From positions 1 to 59,291 of IMG/VR virus record IMGVR_UViG_3300045996_001841: a stretch of DNA of 59,291 bases. One strand, written 5' to 3'. Positions 47,354 to 54,864 of the stretch are shown here, piece after piece. How positions within the stretch are numbered: position 1 is the first letter of the stretch; the number at the start of each line of letters is the position of its first letter. The DNA is from a virus. The notes under the pieces are model-generated. The model was given only the letters and a program-made list of their open reading frames with translations. It did no database searches and had not been told where the DNA came from. A program made the translations under genes and the position numbers.

Positions 47354-48019
47354 TTACGTCACGAAGGGTCGACCATAGAAGTTCCACCACCAGGAGCCCT
47401 GCCACAAGTTGTCACCTTGCACGCGATGCAGGTAATTCGACTTGGCGATGAAATACCGCAGCTCACCGGTGCGACGGTTCATCTTCGCTTCGGCCTTGGC
47501 AGCCTCGTCCGGACGCCCGAGGTGATCCATCTCGTCGGCCAGCGCACCGAAGACCAGGATGTCGTGGAAGTCCTCGGGGAACGCGGGCACGTCAACACCC
47601 GACAGATCCGTGCCGGCGACCAGCCCATCGATCTTGATCGCGTAGGCATCGTCGGGCACCGGCAGCAGTTGGATCGTGCAGCCCGTCGCCGTGTAGGCGA
47701 TGACCGCATACGAGTCTGGTGCGCCGCTTAAGGTGTTCGAGGCGTCGATGTTGCGGATTTGATCGAGCGTCAGCTCAGTCAGGATGCGGTTGAGGGATTC
47801 GATGCGGAGCGTCCGTGGCTTGATCACCGCGGGCGTGATCGTCGCCGTGGCGGCGACGGTGTTGACAGAGACGGATCCACCACGGACCCGTCCCATGTTG
47901 ATGGAGGTGACGAGCGCCCGATAGCGCTCGTTGATGAACTCGCCGACGCGCGTTTGCGCGGTGGCCGACGACTGATTCGTGCGGCTCAGAACCCGGCTAC
48001 GAATCTGCGTAAACGTCAC
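47354..48019 (-). CDS. Head-tail adaptor protein
   Basis: A 221-residue protein. MTFTQIRSRVLSRTNQSSA and VGEFINERYRALVTSINMGR followed by TPAVIKPRTLRIESLNRIL match the phage adaptor (gp6/P22 gp4-like, DUF6682) pattern. PAFPEDFHDILVFGALADEM is the conserved C-terminal helix. It binds beneath the portal and gives the first tail ring. Confidence 0.85.
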   Translation of the reverse strand: MTFTQIRSRVLSRTNQSSATAQTRVGEFINERYRALVTSINMGRVRGGSVSVNTVAATATITPAVIKPRTLRIESLNRILTELTLDQIRNIDASNTLSGAPDSYAVIAYTATGCTIQLLPVPDDAYAIKIDGLVAGTDLSGVDVPAFPEDFHDILVFGALADEMDHLGRPDEAAKAEAKMNRRTGELRYFIAKSNYLHRVQGDNLWQGSWWWNFYGRPFVT

Positions 48020-48031
48020 GGCCAGCCTCCG

Positions 48032-48472
48032 CTATTCGTCCTCGAAGTCCCCGTTCTTCCGGCGCTTCTTGATCTCCTCCGCCTCTGCGAGGATCTTGGT
48101 GATCAGAATCTCGAACGTCGGGGCGTCACCCATGAGCCGCATCCGCTCCATCATGTCCTTGTTCTTGACACGGACGTAGAGGTTGCGGTCCTTTTTGATG
48201 ACTTCCACCCGGCGGTCCAAGTAACGGCCCGGGGTGACTTTGTTCAGGCCCTCGATCTCGGCGTTGGTCAGCCGCTTATCGGAGCACTTGAAGTCGTTGT
48301 AGTAAATCGCTTCCCACTTCAGCTTCGGCCGCGGGCCGCCCGTGGGATTGAACGGCGTGCGGCGTTCGATCTCGAGGACGGTCTTCTGTCGCCGGCCTCG
48401 AACTTCCTTCGTCAGCTCGGTCAGCGTATCGCTGACTTGCTCGAGCGTGCTCTCAAGCGTTGGTCCTGCCAT
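48032..48472 (-). CDS. Hypothetical head-region protein
   Basis: A 146-residue protein, CAGGAG before the ATG. It begins with a helix (LEQVSDTLTELTKEVRGRRQ), then a mixed region (KLKWEAIYYNDFKCSDKRLT) and a basic C-terminus (EAEEIKKRRKNGDFEDE). No named family is recognised; position between capsid and adaptor genes suggests a structural role. Confidence 0.72.
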   Translation of the reverse strand: MAGPTLESTLEQVSDTLTELTKEVRGRRQKTVLEIERRTPFNPTGGPRPKLKWEAIYYNDFKCSDKRLTNAEIEGLNKVTPGRYLDRRVEVIKKDRNLYVRVKNKDMMERMRLMGDAPTFEILITKILAEAEEIKKRRKNGDFEDE

Positions 48473-48533
48473 GTTGTCGCTCCTGACTGGAGGTGCGCGT
48501 CGGGACTGTGGGCTCCGACAAGCGCTGTGGGGT

Positions 48534-48560
48534 GCCCCCGGTATTTCTGGCCCCGGGGGC
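48534..48560 (-). terminator. Hairpin after capsid decoration gene
   Basis: GCCCCCGG (48534-48541) pairs with CCGGGGGC (48553-48560) around an 11-base loop in the 130-bp gap between two leftward genes. It is GC-rich without a T-run and may partly terminate or protect the abundant capsid transcript. Confidence 0.55.
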
Positions 48561-48602
48561 GTTGGCCGTCTCGCTGTTTAAGGTCGCGAGGTTCCTATGT
48601 CA

Positions 48603-49070
48603 CTACGAGCCGAGGTTGTCGGTCGCGAACGGATAGTTCAGTTCGACGGTCGCCACACCACCGCTGATCGCGGAGCGGCCGATCGCGCCGACCACCAGGT
48701 CGCCCGCCACCGCGGCGTCGTCGACCGAGCCGGCCGTCGCGGTCGAGAAGATTTTGCCGTTGTCGGCAAAACCCGCCAGGACCTTCGCGGCAGTGTTCTT
48801 CCCGTAAATCTGGAACCAGCCGTAGCTCGACGCCACAACCGCAGCCTTCGCCACCGCGACGCGGCCAACCGCGTTCGCGACGAGCAGCGTGGTCACGTGC
48901 GCTTCGTCGAAGCTGACCCACGAGCCTGCCTCGCAGGACGCCACGCCCTGGAGGTAGATGAACTCGTTGCCGTCTTCGTCGAACTGGCGCATCCCGAGGG
49001 GGTTCTTCTGCGTCGAGTGGACTTCATCCACCTCACCGACGCTCGCTGACGGATAACCAATCAGAGGCAT
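48603..49070 (-). CDS. Putative capsid decoration protein
   Basis: A 155-residue protein. GNEFIYLQGVASCEAGSWVS, then LVANAVGRVAVAKAAVVASS, GWFQIYGKNTAAKVLA and ATVELNYPFATDN match a pattern commonly encoded directly downstream of podophage and siphophage major capsid proteins. It is beta-rich with alternating hydrophobics, like head decoration or stabilisation proteins. The role is inferred from family and position. Confidence 0.78.
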   Translation of the reverse strand: MPLIGYPSASVGEVDEVHSTQKNPLGMRQFDEDGNEFIYLQGVASCEAGSWVSFDEAHVTTLLVANAVGRVAVAKAAVVASSYGWFQIYGKNTAAKVLAGFADNGKIFSTATAGSVDDAAVAGDLVVGAIGRSAISGGVATVELNYPFATDNLGS

Positions 49071-49122
49071 GATGCTGTTCTCCCTGTTCTTACGACAATC
49101 GTTGAATGTGAAAGCGTGTCAC

Positions 49123-49150
49123 CCGGGGAGAGGCGTGTGCCCCTCCCCGG
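49123..49150 (-). terminator. Hairpin after the major capsid gene
   Basis: CCGGGGAG (49123-49130) and CTCCCCGG (49143-49150), 12-base loop, 8 bases beyond the capsid stop codon at 49158. An RNA stem here would stabilise the 3' end of the capsid mRNA or reduce read-through. Confidence 0.65.
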
Positions 49151-49157
49151 TCAGCGA

Positions 49158-50093
49158 CTACGTGCGGGTCAGCACCGCCAGGCGCGACTTGTTGTTCGTC
49201 TTGCTCTGGAGCACCGAGAACAGCTTCACGACGTAACCCTCGGCGTTCGGCAGCTCGATCGTCTCGCCCTTCTTGCGGAACGCGCTCTTGAACACGGTCA
49301 GCTTGAAGGCCTTGCTGAGGAAGTAGATCCGGGTGCCGCCGTGCTGCGAGAACACGTAACGGGCCGTCTTGAACGCGAGGATTTTGAAGCCCGCGTCCGC
49401 TTGCTGTGAGTCGACGTAGCGCCGGAGATCCTGCTGCGTCGCTTCGTAGATCGCCTGCGTCTCGGCGTCCGAGGCAAGCAGGCTGGGGGACATGCTCGAG
49501 CCCGAGCCCTTCGTGCACTCGTTCCACGCCTCGGTCATCTTCGCTTCGATGTCCGAACCGTTCGAGGCGTAGGTGTCCGAGTGGTTACGCCAGAACAGCT
49601 CGGTCGCGGCGTTGATGCCGCCGACCGTGCCCTGACCGGAGTCGGGGACGATGGTCTGGAGGCCGAGGAACCCATCGGTCGAGGACTGGAACAGCGCTTC
49701 CTCGATCAGGTCATCATGCGAATTGATGCCGTTCTCGAGCAGCGCCTTGACCAGGCTGACCTTCTGGTTCGTCTCGGGGTTCTTCGCCTCGTCGGCCTTC
49801 GACCAGGTGATCGGAATGGAGAGCTGCGCCGGGTCATACTCGGCCGCCGTCAGGACTTCGGTCTTGCTGGTCGAGGTCGGCTGAAGGTCGGTCGCGAGGA
49901 AGCCCGCGTTCTGGTTCCGCTGGTAGTCGAGGGTCGCCTCGATCTTCGGGCCACCGGGGATGCGCTCGATGAGCTTCTGTCGCTCCATCTCACGCATGAG
50001 GGCGGATTCGTGCCACTGGTTCGCGGCCTTCCGCATTTCATTCACGACGTCGCTGTAGGACGCCGCGAGAATCTGGCTGACTGAGAGAGCCAT
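49158..50093 (-). CDS. Major capsid protein
   Basis: A 311-residue protein with GAGGTG before the ATG. MALSVSQILAASYSDVVNEM and KLIERIPGGPKIEATLDYQR, ITWSKADEAKNPETNQKVSL, DLIEEALFQSSTDGFLGLQT, and the C-terminal FLSKAFKLTVFKSAFRKKG are the pattern of an HK97-fold phage coat protein. It directly follows the scaffold gene and is bounded by hairpins on both sides, consistent with high expression. Confidence 0.92.
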   Translation of the reverse strand: MALSVSQILAASYSDVVNEMRKAANQWHESALMREMERQKLIERIPGGPKIEATLDYQRNQNAGFLATDLQPTSTSKTEVLTAAEYDPAQLSIPITWSKADEAKNPETNQKVSLVKALLENGINSHDDLIEEALFQSSTDGFLGLQTIVPDSGQGTVGGINAATELFWRNHSDTYASNGSDIEAKMTEAWNECTKGSGSSMSPSLLASDAETQAIYEATQQDLRRYVDSQQADAGFKILAFKTARYVFSQHGGTRIYFLSKAFKLTVFKSAFRKKGETIELPNAEGYVVKLFSVLQSKTNNKSRLAVLTRT

Positions 50094-50137
50094 GATGGTT
50101 CACCTCGTGAAACACACGTAAACGAGATCACGTCCGT

Positions 50138-50220
50138 GCAGGACGCACGTCCTGCGTGACTCGCCTGTGTCGCGCGGCGAACGCGGGGATACCGTGGGGT
50201 CGGCGCCGTATCGTGGCGCC
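50138..50220 (-). promoter_or_regulatory. Two hairpins between scaffold and capsid genes
   Basis: GCAGGAC-GCAC-GTCCTGC (50138-50155) and GGCGCC-GTATCGT-GGCGCC (50202-50220). On the minus strand the second follows the scaffold stop, the first lies in the capsid leader. They could attenuate scaffold read-through and stabilise the capsid message. No clear promoter is seen. Confidence 0.55.
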
Positions 50221-50225
50221 AGTCG

Positions 50226-51245
50226 TTACCGTTCGAGCTTCGCCGCGTTGCGCGCGATGATCGCTTCGAGCGGGTCTACACCTTCCGGCACCGCGTTCGG
50301 CGCGGCGGCCGGGCCCGGGCGCGGCACTGCCGCGGCTTCCGGACGTTTGTTCAACTCGGCCAGCAACTCGGCGCGCATCGTGTCGCGGTCCGCCTGCAAC
50401 GCGGGGATGACCACCGCGCGGTAGGCGTCGTCGAGCTGCGCTGACGGGTTCTGCGCCAGGTATTGCTTCATCGCATCTTCGTGCTTGGCGAAGTGCGGCC
50501 AGTTCTTCCGAGCTGTCTCGAGGACGCCGCGTTGTCGCGTGCGGGCCTCGTTGAGCTTCTGCTCGGACCGGAAGCGCTGCTCCATCGGACCGAAGCGCTC
50601 CTCGAACTTCTTCGAGATCCGCTCCTCAGCCTCGGCGGCGGCTTGCGACCGGTTCCATTCGAGCAACTTCTCGATACCTTCCTCGGTATACCCGAGGGTG
50701 CCATCGGCGTTCAGCTTGTCAGGCGCCGGTCGACCGTCGCCAGAGGCTTTCGGGGCCGCGGCGGGAGCGGCGGCCGGCTGTGCCGGAGCCTCGGCTCCCA
50801 CGAGCTGCCGGATGATCGCGCCGATCCGCTCGTCGCCGAGCAGCACCTTCGCGAAGACCTCGGGCCGTTCCTCCGCGATGCGGAACGCCTCGAGGGATTC
50901 TCGGACGTTCGGCTCGCGGGCCCACGCCAGTTCGGCGAGCTGCGCGTTGACCGCAGCCACCGCATCGTCGTGGTCTTTCCGCGCCTTCGCGAGGATGGCC
51001 TCGTGTCGGTCGAGCGGAATCGGTCCCCTGCGGACCGGTTTTGCCACGGGCTCGGTCGGCGCTGTTGCACCAGCGGCGGCCGGGTCGGTGACTGCGGAGG
51101 CCTCAGACGGATCCGACGCTACGGCCGGTTCGGTTGAGGATGAGCCCTCCGCACTAGCTTCAGTTCCAGGGTCAGCAGCGGGTGCAGCTTCTTCGCTTCC
51201 GATGCTGGAGATCGACGCAGAAATCACACTTTCGAGATCGGCCAC
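50226..51245 (-). CDS. Scaffold protein
   Basis: A 339-residue protein. The first 75 residues are Ala/Ser/Glu/Pro rich and disordered. The centre is helical (RHEAILAKARKDHDDAVAAV), followed by an Ala/Pro linker and a charged coiled coil (EERISKKFEERFGPMEQRFR). The C-terminus has LAELNKRPE and a short basic end. Composition, length and position just upstream of the capsid gene fit a podophage scaffolding protein. Confidence 0.85.
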   Translation of the reverse strand: MADLESVISASISSIGSEEAAPAADPGTEASAEGSSSTEPAVASDPSEASAVTDPAAAGATAPTEPVAKPVRRGPIPLDRHEAILAKARKDHDDAVAAVNAQLAELAWAREPNVRESLEAFRIAEERPEVFAKVLLGDERIGAIIRQLVGAEAPAQPAAAPAAAPKASGDGRPAPDKLNADGTLGYTEEGIEKLLEWNRSQAAAEAEERISKKFEERFGPMEQRFRSEQKLNEARTRQRGVLETARKNWPHFAKHEDAMKQYLAQNPSAQLDDAYRAVVIPALQADRDTMRAELLAELNKRPEAAAVPRPGPAAAPNAVPEGVDPLEAIIARNAAKLER

Positions 51246-51288
51246 AAGGCCTCCGTTGGTGTCGCGGTGTCGGCCGCGGTGTTACGAA

Positions 51289-51573
51289 CTACCGAATCTT
51301 GCCGCGCGTCACGCGACGGCCGGCGATCATCTGGCCCCGGCGCCGCTGTGCGGCGGTCAGGCCCTCGAGGGGATCTGCTTCGACCTCTACCTCGGCGACC
51401 GGCTCGGGCTCAGCGACCGGCTCGGGAGCCGGTGGGGCGAGGTCAGGTTGACCACGCTTGCCATCTTCCTGGTCCCGCTGCGCCATTGGACGCGGGTCAA
51501 CCGGGCGCTTGAAAACCGGATGAAGCTCAGGCTCAACCGGTTCGCTGGCCTCAGAAATCTCTGATTCACTCAT
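51289..51573 (-). CDS. Acidic Pro-rich small protein
   Basis: A 94-residue protein, MSESEISEASEPVEPELHPV at the start, coupled by ATGA to the zinc-ribbon gene. A Glu/Pro/Ala/Val repeat (PEPVAEPEPVAEVEVEADP) is followed by a basic end (QMIAGRRVTRGKIR). Mostly disordered. Probably an assembly accessory; no family is recognised. Confidence 0.7.
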   Translation of the reverse strand: MSESEISEASEPVEPELHPVFKRPVDPRPMAQRDQEDGKRGQPDLAPPAPEPVAEPEPVAEVEVEADPLEGLTAAQRRRGQMIAGRRVTRGKIR

Positions 51574-51902
51574 CGTCGATACCCGTCACAATTTGGTGGC
51601 TTCGGGGTTTCCCCCATGATCGTCCAGCCGTTCTCGCGCGCCGTGCGTCGAATCTCCGACTTGGAGTAGAACTTCCGCGGGGTCCCGTCTGCGTTGCAGA
51701 TGGCGTTCGTGACTTCGTAGCCACCCGGGATGTCGTCACCGATCACCCCGGGCGCCTGGTTCACGGCGTTCGCCGTCTCGTGCATTGCTTTACCGCATTG
51801 ACATACAGGCTCCGGGTCGTAGTCCCACCGCAGGTCAGTCTTGCGCTCTCCGCATTCGCATGCGAAGTGGCGCAACTTAAAGATTGAACGCTCTGCGCTC
51901 AT
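51570..51902 (-). CDS. Zinc-ribbon protein of phage head region
   Basis: A 110-residue protein. FACECGERKTDLRW then PVCQCGKAM gives a four-Cys zinc ribbon (about 14-38). IPGGYEVTNAICNADGTPRK and YSKSEIRRTARENGW are patterns seen in many phage proteins near portal or scaffold genes. Biochemical role unknown. Confidence 0.78.
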   Translation of the reverse strand: MSAERSIFKLRHFACECGERKTDLRWDYDPEPVCQCGKAMHETANAVNQAPGVIGDDIPGGYEVTNAICNADGTPRKFYSKSEIRRTARENGWTIMGETPKPPNCDGYRR

Positions 51903-51963
51903 GCAGGCACCATCATCTCAACGGCTCTCCGGTATCGCTACAGTGGCACTCGTTTACGGGTGG

Positions 51964-54855
51964 TTACCGGATGATCCGCATCCGGAACGGACCGTTCGCC
52001 AACGCGACTTGGAAGAAGTCGAAGTTCCCCACCGCACCGGTGACGCCGCCGTTGGTGTCCATCACGAGGCGCCACGTCTGCTCTCCGGGCTGGAGCACCA
52101 CCCCGGACTTAACCAACAGTTGCCAGCTTTGCCACCCGCCCGTGTTCGGCACCGTCATCGGCCCGGTCACGTCCTCACCGTCGACCTCGAGGTGGAAGGT
52201 TCCTCCTGCGCCATCGGAGGCGATCATGAACGAGAAGTTGTAGCGCCCGCCCGATCCCACGTCGACCGTATACTGGAGCCATTCGCCGGCGCCGACGAAC
52301 GACAGGGTGTAACCGCCGCCAGGTCCTTCGGAGACAGAAATGTCCACCTCCGTGTCGCGGTATTCCCCACCCTCATTCTCCGCAGAATTGTCGGCGTAAG
52401 CCGAGCCTGAACCGCCTTCGTCGAAGTCCTCGCACTGCACGGTCCCGGGGATGTCCTCCGGCGTGCCACCGAAGGGTGACGTGCCCGAGTTGTCGCCGGA
52501 GAGGGCGATGTCGGTCCACTCCTCGATCGCGTCGATGTCGGCGCCGATGTCGGCGCCATCCGTGCCGGCTTGGAACAACGGGCTGCCGCTCGTCACGCGG
52601 AAGTTCTCGCTCGCGTAGTCGACGAAGTAAGCCTCGAACGTCGTCTGGTCGGGCGTGAGACAGTTCGTGCAGTCGGTATAGAACGAGGAGTTGGCCCCTT
52701 GGATGACGTTATGGGCCCACTCCTTACTCGCGCCACTGGAGATCACCGCCCACGTGTCGTTCCCGTTCGGGCTCGAGAACCCGCTCAGTCCCTCGTAGTT
52801 GAACCCGAACCCAGTGCCCGGCGGATCCCCGTCGACCCCGTGCATGAAGATGTTGTTCTTGATCTTCAGGTTCTCGTGCGTCCACATTTCATCGCACGAA
52901 ATGTTGGCCGAGGAGGTCACGACGAAGTAACCGCGGTTCGAGGAGCTGCTGATGAACGTGTTGTGATCGAACGTGATGTTCGTGCCGGCGAAGATGTTCC
53001 GTCCGCACTCGGAGGGCTTCATGTTCCCGCCCGGCATGTAGACCGTCCAGATGTAGTGCCCCTGGTCGGACCCGAGCTGATAGAACAGGTTGTTCTGAAC
53101 CGTGATGTTCTCGGCCACGCCCGCGGGCCGGGTGCCCGTCTCGGACTGCGCAACCGAGATCGCGCCGGGGCCCATGCGGATCATGTTGTTGCGGAACGTC
53201 AGGTTGCGCGTGACCGCCGATACCATCTGATCGTCGTTCTTCAGGTGCAGCGTGATCGCCGCACTCTGCTGCCCGACCACGTTCCACCACGTCTGCTCGA
53301 ACAGGTTCCCCTCGATCAGGCACGACGACCCCAAGGTCGCACCGCACTCCTTCGTCTCGAACAGGTTCTTGATCGACCACTCGTTCCCGTCCGTCGTCGG
53401 CACGTCTTCGCTGGTGCCCGCGTCGCCGACGTCGGTGAACGTGCACGTGCCCGTGCCGGCGGAGCACCCGGCATCCGCCGCGCTGATCGAGAACCGGATG
53501 TTCTGCCCACCCGAGGTCCGTCCGTAGATGTAATACTCGCCGTCGTAGGTGGGGGTCACGTTCGCGGAGGCGTTCCACGTCAGCTCGCAGGCGTTGTTCA
53601 CGCCGGACACCACGCAGCTCCCCTCCGCGCTCGCCGTCGAGCGGAAGACCTGCGCCTGATCGACGTTGTGCCGCGCGACGATCTTGTAGTGGTAGGTCGC
53701 GTCCGCCAGCGATCCACCTGTGGTGCCGGCGCCGGACGGCGTTCCCGGCGTGGGCACCACCGGGCCGCGCCAGGCCAACGGTTTGAGAAGGTGGTTCTTC
53801 TGGAACGTCAACGATCCGACGTGCAGACTCCACCGCACCATCGCGCCCACCGAAGGCGTGCCGGTCAGCGCGGGTGTCACCGTGATCGTCGTGCCGACGA
53901 TCGACGTCACCTTCGCGGACTGCTCCACCCCGAGGGTGGGGCCTCCAACACCGATCCACTGCCCGACCTCAAGTTCGTCGACGTGCCCGACCGTGAACTC
54001 GCTGGCCGAGGCCGCCGAACTCACCGTCGTCGACTCGCGCGCAATGACGTCGAAGCCGCCGATAAGGACGTTCTCGCTCGAGCCTTCGAGGTAGTTGTTG
54101 ATGATCGTCACCGGCCCCGGGGTGTTGGAGACGGTGATCGCCTGGCCGTCGTTCTGGTGTGTCTTACAATCCTTGAAGTAGTTGTTGGTGACCAGGATGT
54201 CTTTCGCGGCAATGTTCATGCAGCGAAGCTGCCCGCTCACCGGGTCGCCGTAGACGACGTTCTGATCGAAGATGATGTTCGAGGGGACCTTTGCTTTGGT
54301 GTCCTGGTGGATCGCGGATCCCGCGAATGAGATGTCCCAATACCCGAACAGGATCAGCGTGCCGCCACCATAGAGGTTGGAGGTGACGCCAATGTGCTGC
54401 ACCTTCCACCACTTCGCGACGCACGGCGGCGAGCCGCACTCCCCGGGCAGCTCCGTGCGCAGCGCGGGCGTGTTGTTGACGACGACCTTCAGCTTGGCGA
54501 GCGTTGGCAGGTAGGCCGGCGTGATCCGGACGTTCGCCGCAGGGAACTCGGAGTCGTCCAACAGGAAACCGGACGCATCGACGCCCGTGCGCAGCGTGAT
54601 GTAACACGTCGCGTCGTTCGCCGGGCACGACTTGGACGGCAGCACGAACTGCCCTTCGTAGGTGATGTTCTCCTCGAGCAGCACGAAGTCGCCCGGGACC
54701 GCATCGTCGAGGGCGGACTGGAGCTGCGCGTTCGTGTAGGTCGCATCGCCACCAGCCGACGTGCCGCTGTTGTAGACTTTCCGCACCGTCTGCGCGGTGG
54801 CCGGGGCCGCGCAGACGATCGTCAGGAGCAGAACAACCAGTGTGCGATGCAGCAT
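51964..54855 (-). CDS. Tailspike-like beta-helix protein with signal peptide and CBM6
   Basis: A 963-residue protein. Signal peptide MLHRTLVVLLLTIVCAAPA. Residues 40-800 form a right-handed beta-helix: repeated short turns such as NIIFDQNVVYGD, ILVTNNYFKD, ITIINNYLEG-type, LTFRNNMIRM, ITFDHNTFIS, LKIKNNIFMH. The helix is interrupted by a fibronectin-like insert (about 370-470). The C-terminal 140 residues (CEDFDEGGSGSAYADN; AGEWLQYTVDVGSGG; PNTGGWQSW) are a CBM6 carbohydrate-binding module. No lyase catalytic set is evident. It is likely to bind or degrade polysaccharide. The Sec signal is unexpected for a virion protein. Confidence 0.85.
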   Translation of the reverse strand: MLHRTLVVLLLTIVCAAPATAQTVRKVYNSGTSAGGDATYTNAQLQSALDDAVPGDFVLLEENITYEGQFVLPSKSCPANDATCYITLRTGVDASGFLLDDSEFPAANVRITPAYLPTLAKLKVVVNNTPALRTELPGECGSPPCVAKWWKVQHIGVTSNLYGGGTLILFGYWDISFAGSAIHQDTKAKVPSNIIFDQNVVYGDPVSGQLRCMNIAAKDILVTNNYFKDCKTHQNDGQAITVSNTPGPVTIINNYLEGSSENVLIGGFDVIARESTTVSSAASASEFTVGHVDELEVGQWIGVGGPTLGVEQSAKVTSIVGTTITVTPALTGTPSVGAMVRWSLHVGSLTFQKNHLLKPLAWRGPVVPTPGTPSGAGTTGGSLADATYHYKIVARHNVDQAQVFRSTASAEGSCVVSGVNNACELTWNASANVTPTYDGEYYIYGRTSGGQNIRFSISAADAGCSAGTGTCTFTDVGDAGTSEDVPTTDGNEWSIKNLFETKECGATLGSSCLIEGNLFEQTWWNVVGQQSAAITLHLKNDDQMVSAVTRNLTFRNNMIRMGPGAISVAQSETGTRPAGVAENITVQNNLFYQLGSDQGHYIWTVYMPGGNMKPSECGRNIFAGTNITFDHNTFISSSSNRGYFVVTSSANISCDEMWTHENLKIKNNIFMHGVDGDPPGTGFGFNYEGLSGFSSPNGNDTWAVISSGASKEWAHNVIQGANSSFYTDCTNCLTPDQTTFEAYFVDYASENFRVTSGSPLFQAGTDGADIGADIDAIEEWTDIALSGDNSGTSPFGGTPEDIPGTVQCEDFDEGGSGSAYADNSAENEGGEYRDTEVDISVSEGPGGGYTLSFVGAGEWLQYTVDVGSGGRYNFSFMIASDGAGGTFHLEVDGEDVTGPMTVPNTGGWQSWQLLVKSGVVLQPGEQTWRLVMDTNGGVTGAVGNFDFFQVALANGPFRMRIIR

Positions 54856-54864
54856 TCCCGCCCC

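Noticed and set aside
52570-54330. 586-codon plus-strand frame
   Set aside because: Antisense shadow of the beta-helix/CBM6 protein; no start signal and Arg/Val-rich composition.
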